This document shows positions 9,563-17,189 of a stretch of DNA of 64,000 bases, piece after piece. Every line of letters begins with the position of its first letter. Position 1 is the first letter of the stretch. The position numbers were made by a program, and so were the translations under genes. The notes under the pieces are model-generated. The model saw only the letters and a program-made list of their open reading frames with translations. It searched no databases and was not told where the DNA came from. The DNA is from Yamadazyma tenuis. Its lineage: Eukaryota > Ascomycota > Pichiomycetes > Serinales > Debaryomycetaceae. Location: NCBI RefSeq assembly GCF_029203305.1, contig NC_089464.1:248001-312000 (forward strand). Direction: 5' to 3'.

Positions 9563-11473
9563 CTACAACCCAAACACTTCTGTATCGGACGTGTACGTCT
9601 GACCCTCCCCAGCTCCTACTAAAGCAAACGAGTCGTTGGTCAATCCGGAGTCTGTGAAGTTGACTGGTGGATAATAAACTCCTTCAGGCTCATATCTTTT
9701 ACCATCCCAACAATACTCCTGAAAACATTCCTCACACTCATCCGATGGTTCTATTCCTTGCCTTTCTTGTTCTCTTTTGATAAGGGCACATCCGACACAC
9801 TTGGGCCAATTTTCGTCGATTGTACCGTTGAGTCTGGCAGCGGTCTCGAATCCATTTCTAACCATACCTTTTTTCTCGTCATCAGTATATGAGAGCTTGA
9901 ATAATGATGTATTGGAGAAGAAACTGTATGGCCTGTTGGCAATATAAATGACAAGCGGAGGAACCACGTCATCTTTGATCAAATCTGTCAAGTTACTAGC
10001 GTCGCAGCCAAAAAAAGTTGGTTTTGCAGTCAAATTATTGTGGAGAAAAGTTTCCTCATTAGGTACATATGGAACCACCAAAGACTTCCCTTGACTCTCA
10101 AATTGACGTTCGTATGCCGCGATTAATGGCCGTCCATTGGGCCAGTTGTCTCCGTTGTCCATGGCCACGACTGCATCGATTTTCCGGTGGGTGGTCAATA
10201 ATGATGAAATGGCCAATGTTTCGTTAGCCAAGCCCCCATCCATCAAGTATAGGGTATCATTATTGGTGATCAGATCAGAGCCAGCATACTGCGAGCCCTT
10301 GAAGGGGTTGGGACTATACTGGGCAATATCAAGTTGATTATCGGATAAATAGTCCAAAAACCGGTTGACAAAGTACTTGAGCACGACATTCAATGAGTTG
10401 CAAGTAGGACAAGTAAGTGAACTCAAAAATGAGTTGAAAAGCGATGATGAGGTCCCCATCACGTAACCGGCATTATCAAATCCCGCCACACATGAACCGT
10501 TGGTTGGTTCACCGTTGGTGACGTTTGTTCCCAAGTACTTGATATCAATAAAACTGTTGACAGAAGGATCAAATGACCCCATCTCAAACGGATTGAACTC
10601 AAACACAGTTGAATTCAAGTGGTATGTGATGGTGTTTGGCTTTCTTCCGATAGCCGTGAACAAGGGGAATGGCATATCATAATTCTGGAAAGTCTTCATA
10701 CCTCTGAGATCAGAGAAAGTGGTGGAGGTGCCATAATCATCTTCACCTTCCTGAAGAAGCTGATAAGACAATCCTCTGGCCCATGGTTCGGTTATGGTGA
10801 TGGGGAAGCCAGCATCTTTCTTCCTTTGCATGTCATATTTGATTCCTACCTTGTGAGACGCACTCACCACATAGTTATTCAAATGCTTGACAAATCCGGT
10901 GAAACTATCGAAAAGCACCGAAAATGCAATGGTCCAAAGCCCCAGAGTTTCAAGAAGCTGCCGTGTGTCCGTCAAATTCCAAACATCGTAAGGATCTTCC
11001 AACACCACCTCTTCTACTGTGGGGAAATCCTGCATCACCAAAGACCCAACCAACCAAGATCCTCCAGAAAGCGAACTGAGATAATTAGCACTTTGTAACA
11101 CTCCTCCCAAGCCGTACTCATTTGCATCTTCCGTACGGTTATCTAATGCAGCCAATTGGCCAGCCCCAGCAAGCATGGCACGGTAACCCCCACCACTCAT
11201 GGAAACAGCTATATTAACATCGGCCGATGAGTTTTCAAAAAGGTCTAAGCTATCATCAAGTCCCACCTTCAGCAAATACTCTTGTAAGGCACCTCTAGTC
11301 TTTTGTTTTCTTTGGTCAATCCATGACTTCTCACTGTTTGAAAGCGAGTCCCCTTCTCTTATTAATGAAGTAGTATTAGGGCATGTCACCAACCCTGGTG
11401 CGAAAGTACCAGTAGGAGATTTTGCACAAATTACATCGCACCATAGCAAAAGAGCAACCACCAACATGTTCAT
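9563..11473 (-). CDS. Phospholipase B / lysophospholipase, secreted
   Basis: Fungal phospholipase B removes both acyl chains from glycerophospholipids outside the plasma membrane or in the periplasm. The 636-aa product starts at the ATG at 11473 with a hydrophobic signal peptide (MNMLVVALLLWCDVICA). The frame upstream of this ATG has only a TTG start. The nucleophile motif VSMSGGGYRAM lies near residue 93, followed by GGSWLVGSL. The aspartate motif LMDGGLANE completes the patatin/cPLA2-type dyad. Many Asn-X-Ser/Thr sites fit secretion. The C-terminus lacks the hydrophobic tail needed for a GPI anchor, unlike Saccharomyces Plb1-3, so the enzyme is probably released. Which paralogue of the PLB family it is cannot be decided. 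Confidence 0.93.
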   Translation of the reverse strand: MNMLVVALLLWCDVICAKSPTGTFAPGLVTCPNTTSLIREGDSLSNSEKSWIDQRKQKTRGALQEYLLKVGLDDSLDLFENSSADVNIAVSMSGGGYRAMLAGAGQLAALDNRTEDANEYGLGGVLQSANYLSSLSGGSWLVGSLVMQDFPTVEEVVLEDPYDVWNLTDTRQLLETLGLWTIAFSVLFDSFTGFVKHLNNYVVSASHKVGIKYDMQRKKDAGFPITITEPWARGLSYQLLQEGEDDYGTSTTFSDLRGMKTFQNYDMPFPLFTAIGRKPNTITYHLNSTVFEFNPFEMGSFDPSVNSFIDIKYLGTNVTNGEPTNGSCVAGFDNAGYVMGTSSSLFNSFLSSLTCPTCNSLNVVLKYFVNRFLDYLSDNQLDIAQYSPNPFKGSQYAGSDLITNNDTLYLMDGGLANETLAISSLLTTHRKIDAVVAMDNGDNWPNGRPLIAAYERQFESQGKSLVVPYVPNEETFLHNNLTAKPTFFGCDASNLTDLIKDDVVPPLVIYIANRPYSFFSNTSLFKLSYTDDEKKGMVRNGFETAARLNGTIDENWPKCVGCALIKREQERQGIEPSDECEECFQEYCWDGKRYEPEGVYYPPVNFTDSGLTNDSFALVGAGEGQTYTSDTEVFGL

Positions 11474-11882
11474 GATGATAAATGGCAAACCACAGAATAC
11501 TGGCGATGCCAACAATTTTAAAGCATCTGTGGGGTGCGGTTCTCGGCTACAATACCACTCGGTGACATATATGCTCGGGGATATACTTTCCTAGCTGATT
11601 AAAAACTTGCCTATTGCGGCAAGTCGGTTGAGACCCGAGATTACCCCATTCGTAGGTGCCGGGTAAACGTAAATTATTTTGTGCATTCTTGATGTCAAAT
11701 GTGGAGTTGGACATACAGGGGTGACCTTCATATTGCGATCTAGTGAGAGATGGGGAGTCTTGTGTGAGTTGGGGAGTCTTTTGTGAGTTGGGGATTCGCC
11801 AATAAATACAAACATAATAAATAAATAAATAATAAACAAATAATATGCTGAAAGTCTCATTCGTGTCGCATTGTTATAATTA
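11474..11882. promoter_or_regulatory. Intergenic: phospholipase B promoter region
   Basis: This 409-bp region lies between two minus-strand genes. It contains three imperfect copies of a roughly 19-bp unit (11743-11800) and an A/T-rich AATA microsatellite-like tract at about 11802-11845, just beyond the hydrolase stop codon. No coding sequence or RNA gene is evident. Confidence 0.4.
11743..11800. repeat. Three imperfect tandem copies of a ~19-bp GTGAG..TGGGGAGTCTT unit
   Basis: Three consecutive units, each beginning GTGAG and containing TGGGGAGTCTT or the variant TTGGGGATTC, lie about 270-330 bp upstream of the phospholipase B ATG. The repetition is read directly from the sequence. A binding-site role is only possible, since no known factor site was recognised in the unit. 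Confidence 0.6.
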
Positions 11883-13391
11883 TTAGTCCTGCCGTTTAAC
11901 AATATCGTGAATTAGACTGTTGGTTTCGAACGGATTATCAATGTAGAGATTGTGACCTCCTTCTCCAACAGTATGAAACTCGGCGGTTTGTGTTTGGGTC
12001 TGCTTATTGACCAATTCCACAAGCTTGGAGCCAGCTTCGGAGTTCATGAAGTCGTATTGCCCATAGAGAAAGTGTACCTCAAACTTGTCATCCCATTGGT
12101 TATTCTTGAGAAACTCATTAAACTTGTCGAAAATTGGGTGCTTGCTAACGGTACTAGGGGTGAGGAGATACTTGATGTAGATGTCTGAAACGGTGCCATT
12201 GGTAATGGAGTTGTACAAATACTCGATGATTAAATGGCATTCTCTATTGCTTCCATAATGTAAGTCAATTTGACTTTTGAACACTTTCTCAGGTCCTCCA
12301 AGCTTGGTAATGAGCTTGTTGATTTTGAATAGCTTTGAATACCACATTTCGTAGTATTTGGCCACTCCCCAAGGGCCCATCAACTTTAAAAGTCTGGGTA
12401 AATATGGCTGCAAATCATACCAATGCCTCACGGTTTTGCGTGGAAGAATCGGGATCCGACTAAGAAAATTGTGGTCTGTCGGGTCTAGGGTGGGCTGTAT
12501 CTTGTTCGGATCTTCGAACTTAAGAGGGTGCTTAATGGAGTGAATATGCCTTTCTACCCCAACTGGAGACAATAGAATCAAGTTTCTGAGGTGATTGGGA
12601 TATCTTACACCATATGAAGCAGACCAGTAACCTCCGTAGGAGTGCCCCACAAGATAATCGATCTTTTCAATTCCTGAACTTTGTCTCCATCCGTCGATAC
12701 CTTCAAGGTAATAGTTTTCGATTTCTTGCAAGATTGGAGTGAACTTCTGTTGGTACTCTCTGAATTTGTCTTCTTCAACCGAAAAAGATTTCACCAACTT
12801 GTAGTACTTGTTGTATAGTTTCTGGCGGTCTGTGGGCTCTGGGTCATCTAATTTCACGGGAGGGCATCTTTCGATTGGCCAGCCATTTATAGAAGTTGAG
12901 CTCGATTGGATCTTGGGATTGGAAGAGAGCCCAAACGAAAGATTATCCAAAAAATGGACCTTGTAATTGTGATTCATGTCCACAAACTTGTCAATGAGCT
13001 GGAAGTTTCGGGCAAAACATCCTAAAGAAGCCCCATATCCGTGGACAAACACAATATGTTTGGTGGGCTTTTGGCTATCATTAATCACCTCAAAGCACAC
13101 TTCATTGATAAAATTCCCCTTATCATCCACGGGCACTTTCTTGTTGCTAACAGTCACATTGAGGTTCTTGCGGTGCTCGGCACTGTACACCAACTCCACC
13201 AATTCATCTTGTAAAGTTTTGAGCCTGTTGGGTTTGAAAGAGTTGAACCAAATTCGGCACAAGTCTGAGAATGGAAGGTGTTTAACCGGTTCCGAAGGTT
13301 TATAGTGGGAAGGTATCTGGAACGTTCTGCGGGGTGTTAGGCCCTTCCAAACGGCTACCGCAACACTTATACGCTGGGTTCCAAAAAGCAT
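11883..13391 (-). CDS. Alpha/beta hydrolase of the Cld1/Ict1/Ecm18 (ABHD4/5) family
   Basis: This 502-aa protein belongs to the alpha/beta hydrolase group that contains yeast Cld1 (mitochondrial cardiolipin deacylase), Ict1 and Ecm18. The N-terminus is rich in Arg/Thr without early acidic residues, compatible with mitochondrial targeting. The oxyanion-hole motif is HGYGASLGCF and the nucleophile elbow is GHSYGG near residue 250. The catalytic histidine sits in GHNLYIDNP close to the C-terminus, and the HN(L/x)xxD spacing resembles the acyltransferase-like HX4D motif described for this family. All triad elements are present, so it should be active on a phospholipid or lysophospholipid. Substrate cannot be assigned between the three yeast members. 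It is followed on the same strand by the phospholipase B gene, a suggestive but unproven pairing of lipid enzymes. Confidence 0.85.
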   Translation of the reverse strand: MLFGTQRISVAVAVWKGLTPRRTFQIPSHYKPSEPVKHLPFSDLCRIWFNSFKPNRLKTLQDELVELVYSAEHRKNLNVTVSNKKVPVDDKGNFINEVCFEVINDSQKPTKHIVFVHGYGASLGCFARNFQLIDKFVDMNHNYKVHFLDNLSFGLSSNPKIQSSSTSINGWPIERCPPVKLDDPEPTDRQKLYNKYYKLVKSFSVEEDKFREYQQKFTPILQEIENYYLEGIDGWRQSSGIEKIDYLVGHSYGGYWSASYGVRYPNHLRNLILLSPVGVERHIHSIKHPLKFEDPNKIQPTLDPTDHNFLSRIPILPRKTVRHWYDLQPYLPRLLKLMGPWGVAKYYEMWYSKLFKINKLITKLGGPEKVFKSQIDLHYGSNRECHLIIEYLYNSITNGTVSDIYIKYLLTPSTVSKHPIFDKFNEFLKNNQWDDKFEVHFLYGQYDFMNSEAGSKLVELVNKQTQTQTAEFHTVGEGGHNLYIDNPFETNSLIHDIVKRQD

Positions 13392-13505
13392 GCTGTTTGC
13401 TAAAAATGCTCGCGAAGTGATTGTGATTTCGGCTCGTGGATTTACTGCAAAAACAAATGCGTCAAAATTATCTTATATTACACTCACTAAAATTTACTCG
13501 AAGAA

Positions 13506-15308
13506 TTAAAAATTATCATCTTGGCCACGGTTATATCTTCCCGAAACATAACTCAAAGATTTCTCAAGGCCTTCGTGAAAAACATGACCTTGTAACTCAT
13601 CTTCAAAGTCTTCCACATCTTGATCTTCTTCAAACCAGCCTTTCTGAAATGCTTTAACCTTTGGAACACCAGCAATCGGACTAAGACGACACAAGATGGC
13701 ATAGACCAAGAAAGCGGAAATGAAACCCATAAAAAAGTTCAATCTGTAAACCTTCTCGGCACCAATTGGTACAACGTGAGTTTCAGTAGCACCCACGAAA
13801 CCGACAATGTTAGGCAAAATACCACAAATGTATGCAACATAAGCTCTCCAGTTACAACCGATTCTGTTGTAGAAATAGAACGAGCGGCTTTCGGGCTTTT
13901 CTGGGGCGTGCAATGAGTACAAGTGGGTCAATTTCAAGTAGCCTCTTCTGACGTAGTAGTAGTCGCAAGCAACAACACCAGCAATAGAAGACAAGAACAC
14001 CGAGTAAGCAGACAAGTAGGTGGTGAACATACTGGCACTAGAGTTCAACTTCCATGGGTTGATAGCCAAGGCCAAGGCCGCACAAATGTATCCTCCTCTT
14101 CTAATGTTGATGTATCTGGGCAATAAGGCGGTAACATCGGTACCAAATGAGATCGAATTGGCACAAATGTTAGTACCCAACTGAGCCACAGCAAAGGCCA
14201 ATCCCAAGAAGAACACACCGGCTCTATTACCACTGGTGAAATTGTCCAAGAACTTTGCCAATACATCGATAGGGTTCCAAAGGGTCTCACCGTACATGGA
14301 ACTAGAAGCAGAACTCACCAAAATACCAATCAACGATGTCAAGGAGAAGCAGAAGGGAATCGAAACTGTGTACACGATATATTTTAACGAGAAGGTTGGC
14401 TTGTCGGCAAATCTGGAGAAATCAGGAGCATTGACAATTAAGGTTGCAAAATTGGCCAACGAGTTCAAGGTAGATTTAACAAAAGCCCATCCTAAATCAC
14501 CGCCCAGTACCGTGGCCTTTTTGTGGACCACAGGACCTATACCACCGGCCTTGACGATGGTCCACACCAAAAACAAGATTCCGGCAATTGGTGTCACATA
14601 GGCCTTGAACGTGAACAAGTGTCTCACTTGATGAGGAGGAAACCAGATGGCTGGCAACGAGAACAACCAGAATAAGAAGAAACTTAAAAACTCAAAACTG
14701 GTGAAATCACTGCTGATGTGGTTAGGAATTCGGGTGTTCAAGTCGTTACCAAAGATGGACTTCAACATCACCTCTATACATGGTCCAGCAATGGCACATT
14801 GCACACCATACCACACACAACTCATCACCACTCTGTTGAAAATAGGCCATAACGACCCATATATTCCAAATGAAGATCTGGCAGCCACTGGGAACGAGAT
14901 GTGATACACAATACCAACTCTCGAACCCAAAGACACAAAGATACCACATAAAAAGTATCCAACCCACACCGAAAGCCAGGTTTGCCACCAGTTCATGGTG
15001 GCCACTCCAGTAGAGGCAATCTGCCAAGTACTGATATTGAAAGAATCGGCAACCCAGAAAAATACATAATTGTACCAAGACCAAGTTCTTCTGGCATTTT
15101 CAACCGGCTTCAAGTCATAATTGACCAAAAACATCTGTGAAGTGGTTAAATCGCCCTTCTCTTGCACCTCCAACTTCTTCGACAACCGGGACCAAAATCC
15201 ACCTTTGTCTTCGTATTCAGATAATTCACCTTCGATGGAGTCCGACTCATTCTTGACGCTGACATTATTAGTTTTCTCAGCCTTTGTGCTGAAGTTGCTG
15301 GCACTCAT
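13506..15308 (-). CDS. NCS1 family uracil/uridine/allantoin permease (FUR4/FUI1/DAL4-like)
   Basis: This is a 600-aa plasma-membrane proton symporter of the nucleobase-cation-symport-1 family. A charged cytosolic N-terminus leads into the NCS1 signature region (NYDLKPVENARRTWSWYNYVFFWVADSFNISTW split over about residues 65-100). Around twelve membrane segments follow. FPVAARSSFGIYGS and the segment with IVNAPDFSRFADKP are typical of the FUR branch. The C-terminal tail ends with an acidic stretch. Yeast paralogues Fur4 (uracil), Fui1 (uridine), Dal4 (allantoin) and Thi7 (thiamine) are close to one another, so substrate is left open. The long GATAA-rich upstream region fits nitrogen control, which would favour a nucleobase or allantoin role. 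Confidence 0.88.
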   Translation of the reverse strand: MSASNFSTKAEKTNNVSVKNESDSIEGELSEYEDKGGFWSRLSKKLEVQEKGDLTTSQMFLVNYDLKPVENARRTWSWYNYVFFWVADSFNISTWQIASTGVATMNWWQTWLSVWVGYFLCGIFVSLGSRVGIVYHISFPVAARSSFGIYGSLWPIFNRVVMSCVWYGVQCAIAGPCIEVMLKSIFGNDLNTRIPNHISSDFTSFEFLSFFLFWLFSLPAIWFPPHQVRHLFTFKAYVTPIAGILFLVWTIVKAGGIGPVVHKKATVLGGDLGWAFVKSTLNSLANFATLIVNAPDFSRFADKPTFSLKYIVYTVSIPFCFSLTSLIGILVSSASSSMYGETLWNPIDVLAKFLDNFTSGNRAGVFFLGLAFAVAQLGTNICANSISFGTDVTALLPRYINIRRGGYICAALALAINPWKLNSSASMFTTYLSAYSVFLSSIAGVVACDYYYVRRGYLKLTHLYSLHAPEKPESRSFYFYNRIGCNWRAYVAYICGILPNIVGFVGATETHVVPIGAEKVYRLNFFMGFISAFLVYAILCRLSPIAGVPKVKAFQKGWFEEDQDVEDFEDELQGHVFHEGLEKSLSYVSGRYNRGQDDNF

Positions 15309-15353
15309 ATTGCAAAGGTTAAGCTTCTTATAATTTTACAAAAAAACACACGG

Positions 15354-15939
15354 GATAACCAAGATATTTATAAAGCCAGAGAAAAAGTCTTATAGCTCAT
15401 CTTTTCCTATTGAACGATAAGAGCGTGAGATCGATAATAATAGAAAGGCAATTTGGTGCATACAAATTTTTCAAGATCCTGCATGAACAAACGCAATTAG
15501 ATAATTTTGGCGCTCCAATGACAACTGTTACTCATTAAGTTGATGGGCCGGCAGGTCCCCCTTCCAACCAAGATAACAGGTGATAGATCCAAGGAGTAGG
15601 TATAGGTGTTATCTACGGTAATCAACTGTTGGGACCCGCCTCCCGCTTAGCACATCGCTGGCCCGTCCAACCGGGGCCGACTCACATGCAGTTACTTTCC
15701 TCAGAACGGCCCGCATATCCTTCGCGTGTCCAGATACAAAGGGTGCGTAATCCTTATAGTAAAGGGACAAGCTATCAACACCTTTCCAATTTTGACTCTC
15801 GTTACAGAAAACGAGACTCTCTCTTAGGGGATTCCTCTTGTATTTATATTTTAGCTGAGATAACAAATGCCGTTTCCTGGCCGGCGAAAGTTCTTATCTT
15901 GCTTTGCCAATTGCGTGATAGGGGTTTTGTTGTGTTATC
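15354..15939. promoter_or_regulatory. Cluster of GATAA/TTATC cores (GATA-factor sites) upstream of permease
   Basis: GATAA on either strand starts at 15354, 15416 (GATAAG), 15433, 15500, 15572, 15609, 15859, 15894 (within CTTATC) and 15935. This lies roughly 45-630 bp upstream of the permease ATG. Yeast nitrogen-catabolite genes for uracil, allantoin and purine transport are controlled by GATA factors (Gln3, Gat1, Dal80) through clustered GATAA sites. The cluster therefore suggests nitrogen regulation of the permease. Further single sites occur at 16261 and 16348. This is site counting by eye, without binding data. Confidence 0.5.
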
Positions 15940-16922
15940 TGCCGATTATTTTTTTTGTACTATGACTTCCGTTTTGAATACCCAAGGTGGGTACTTTGCG
16001 GACTCAGATTCTAATCTATTGTTACCAATGTTCGTGGAAGTATTTGCAAGACTCGGATGACTTTGGTATTGTTTCCATTTTTGATGAGTTGGGGTCACTT
16101 ATTCCATGCTTCATTGCATATCGCTTCCTGAAAATAAGGCTGTGGGAATTAATTGGCCCTCTTTAATTTCCCTAGTTTAAGAGGGGCCTCCTACCCCTGG
16201 CTCGCATTGGGTTGCGCCGATCGGGTTGCTTTCTACACGAATCCTTAGGTCAAGCCGTGCGATAACAAACCTCACACTTGTGCTAATAGGAGCGGGGATA
16301 GGGTTCCTAAAAGAGGTGCAATTACAGGAGTGGTTTATTCGCTTGCAGATAAGTTTGATTACCGCTGGGGAATGTTGAAATGAGATCTTTTGGAGGTCCT
16401 TGAAGACCAAGTTCGCTCTACTTCAGTTTAGTCTCTTTTGTAATTCTTGCGAACTTTACAGAGTTTGGTCATTTATAATATTCTAGGAAGGCACAGGTCG
16501 AGAATCTCTTTCATGGCGTATGACATACCGTAAACCTTGCTCCCGTGACGGTCGTAAATTAGAATGCGAATTCATACCTACAATAGAAGATGCTGACCCA
16601 TACTACCATACTGCTGCAATAATTTGTGTACTGTAGTCACCTTGTAATTCTTCATCTTATAGAAGGCTTTTGTGGAATATAAAGCTCCCAGTCCCATATT
16701 CAACTGGCTGATGTTATTTATCCAGCGTACAGTACATTATTTGAGTCTTTTGTGCACAGCTTCAAAGGGGTTAAGCTGCCGTCTGGTGGTGGCTGCGAAA
16801 TTATTTCCATGTTGAAGTACAAACAAGTTTTAGTCAATATCAGAAAGAAGAACCAGGTAGAATCTCCCATGTAAACAATACGGGTACTCCAAGGTTCCAT
16901 CATGAGTAGTCAGTTTCACAAT

Positions 16923-16946
16923 TTCTGACTGGTTCTGACTGGTTCT
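16923..16946. repeat. Short direct repeat TTCTGACTGG x2.4
   Basis: Two perfect copies of the 10-mer TTCTGACTGG plus four further bases lie about 245 bp before the STB6-like ATG. It is read directly from the sequence; function is unknown. Confidence 0.6.
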
Positions 16947-17189
16947 TATTCATCCGACATAGCCACGTACTTAGTGTCCCTCTCTACACCCCTTTCCTCT
17001 CTCTGTAGAAGACTACTTGGACTGATCTGAACCTCCCAGAACTATTCTGTTCTCCTCTACCCCCCTGAACCCCCTCAAAAATGTCTATTAACGGTCTTCC
17101 ACCAAATGGCTAATTTCCGCCAGTGCACTGCCGATTTGGATGCTGCGGAGAAATATTATCGTTAACTCACTAATCATAACTGTGTTCAT

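Larger units (their letters stand above)
15309..17189. promoter_or_regulatory. 1.9-kb divergent intergenic region: permease and STB6-like promoters
   Basis: This is the longest gap in the window, between the divergent permease and STB6-like genes. The half next to the permease holds a dense set of GATAA/TTATC cores. A relatively GC-rich block lies around 15610-15720. A short tandem repeat sits at 16923-16946, and pyrimidine-rich tracts near 16980-17075 precede the STB6-like ATG. Open frames in it (the longest about 140 codons at 15629-16060) have no recognisable protein content and atypical composition. No tRNA or other RNA gene was identified. Confidence 0.5.

Noticed and set aside
15629..16060. 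143-codon open frame in the long permease/STB6-like gap
   Set aside because: The region has no recognisable protein content and an atypical composition (Pro/Arg/Cys scatter). It overlaps the GATAA-rich promoter, so it reads as a chance frame.
16080..16135. Box C/D snoRNA-like TGATGA...CTGA pair
   Set aside because: Box distance (about 45 nt) is too short, the terminal stem is weak and no guide complementarity could be tested.
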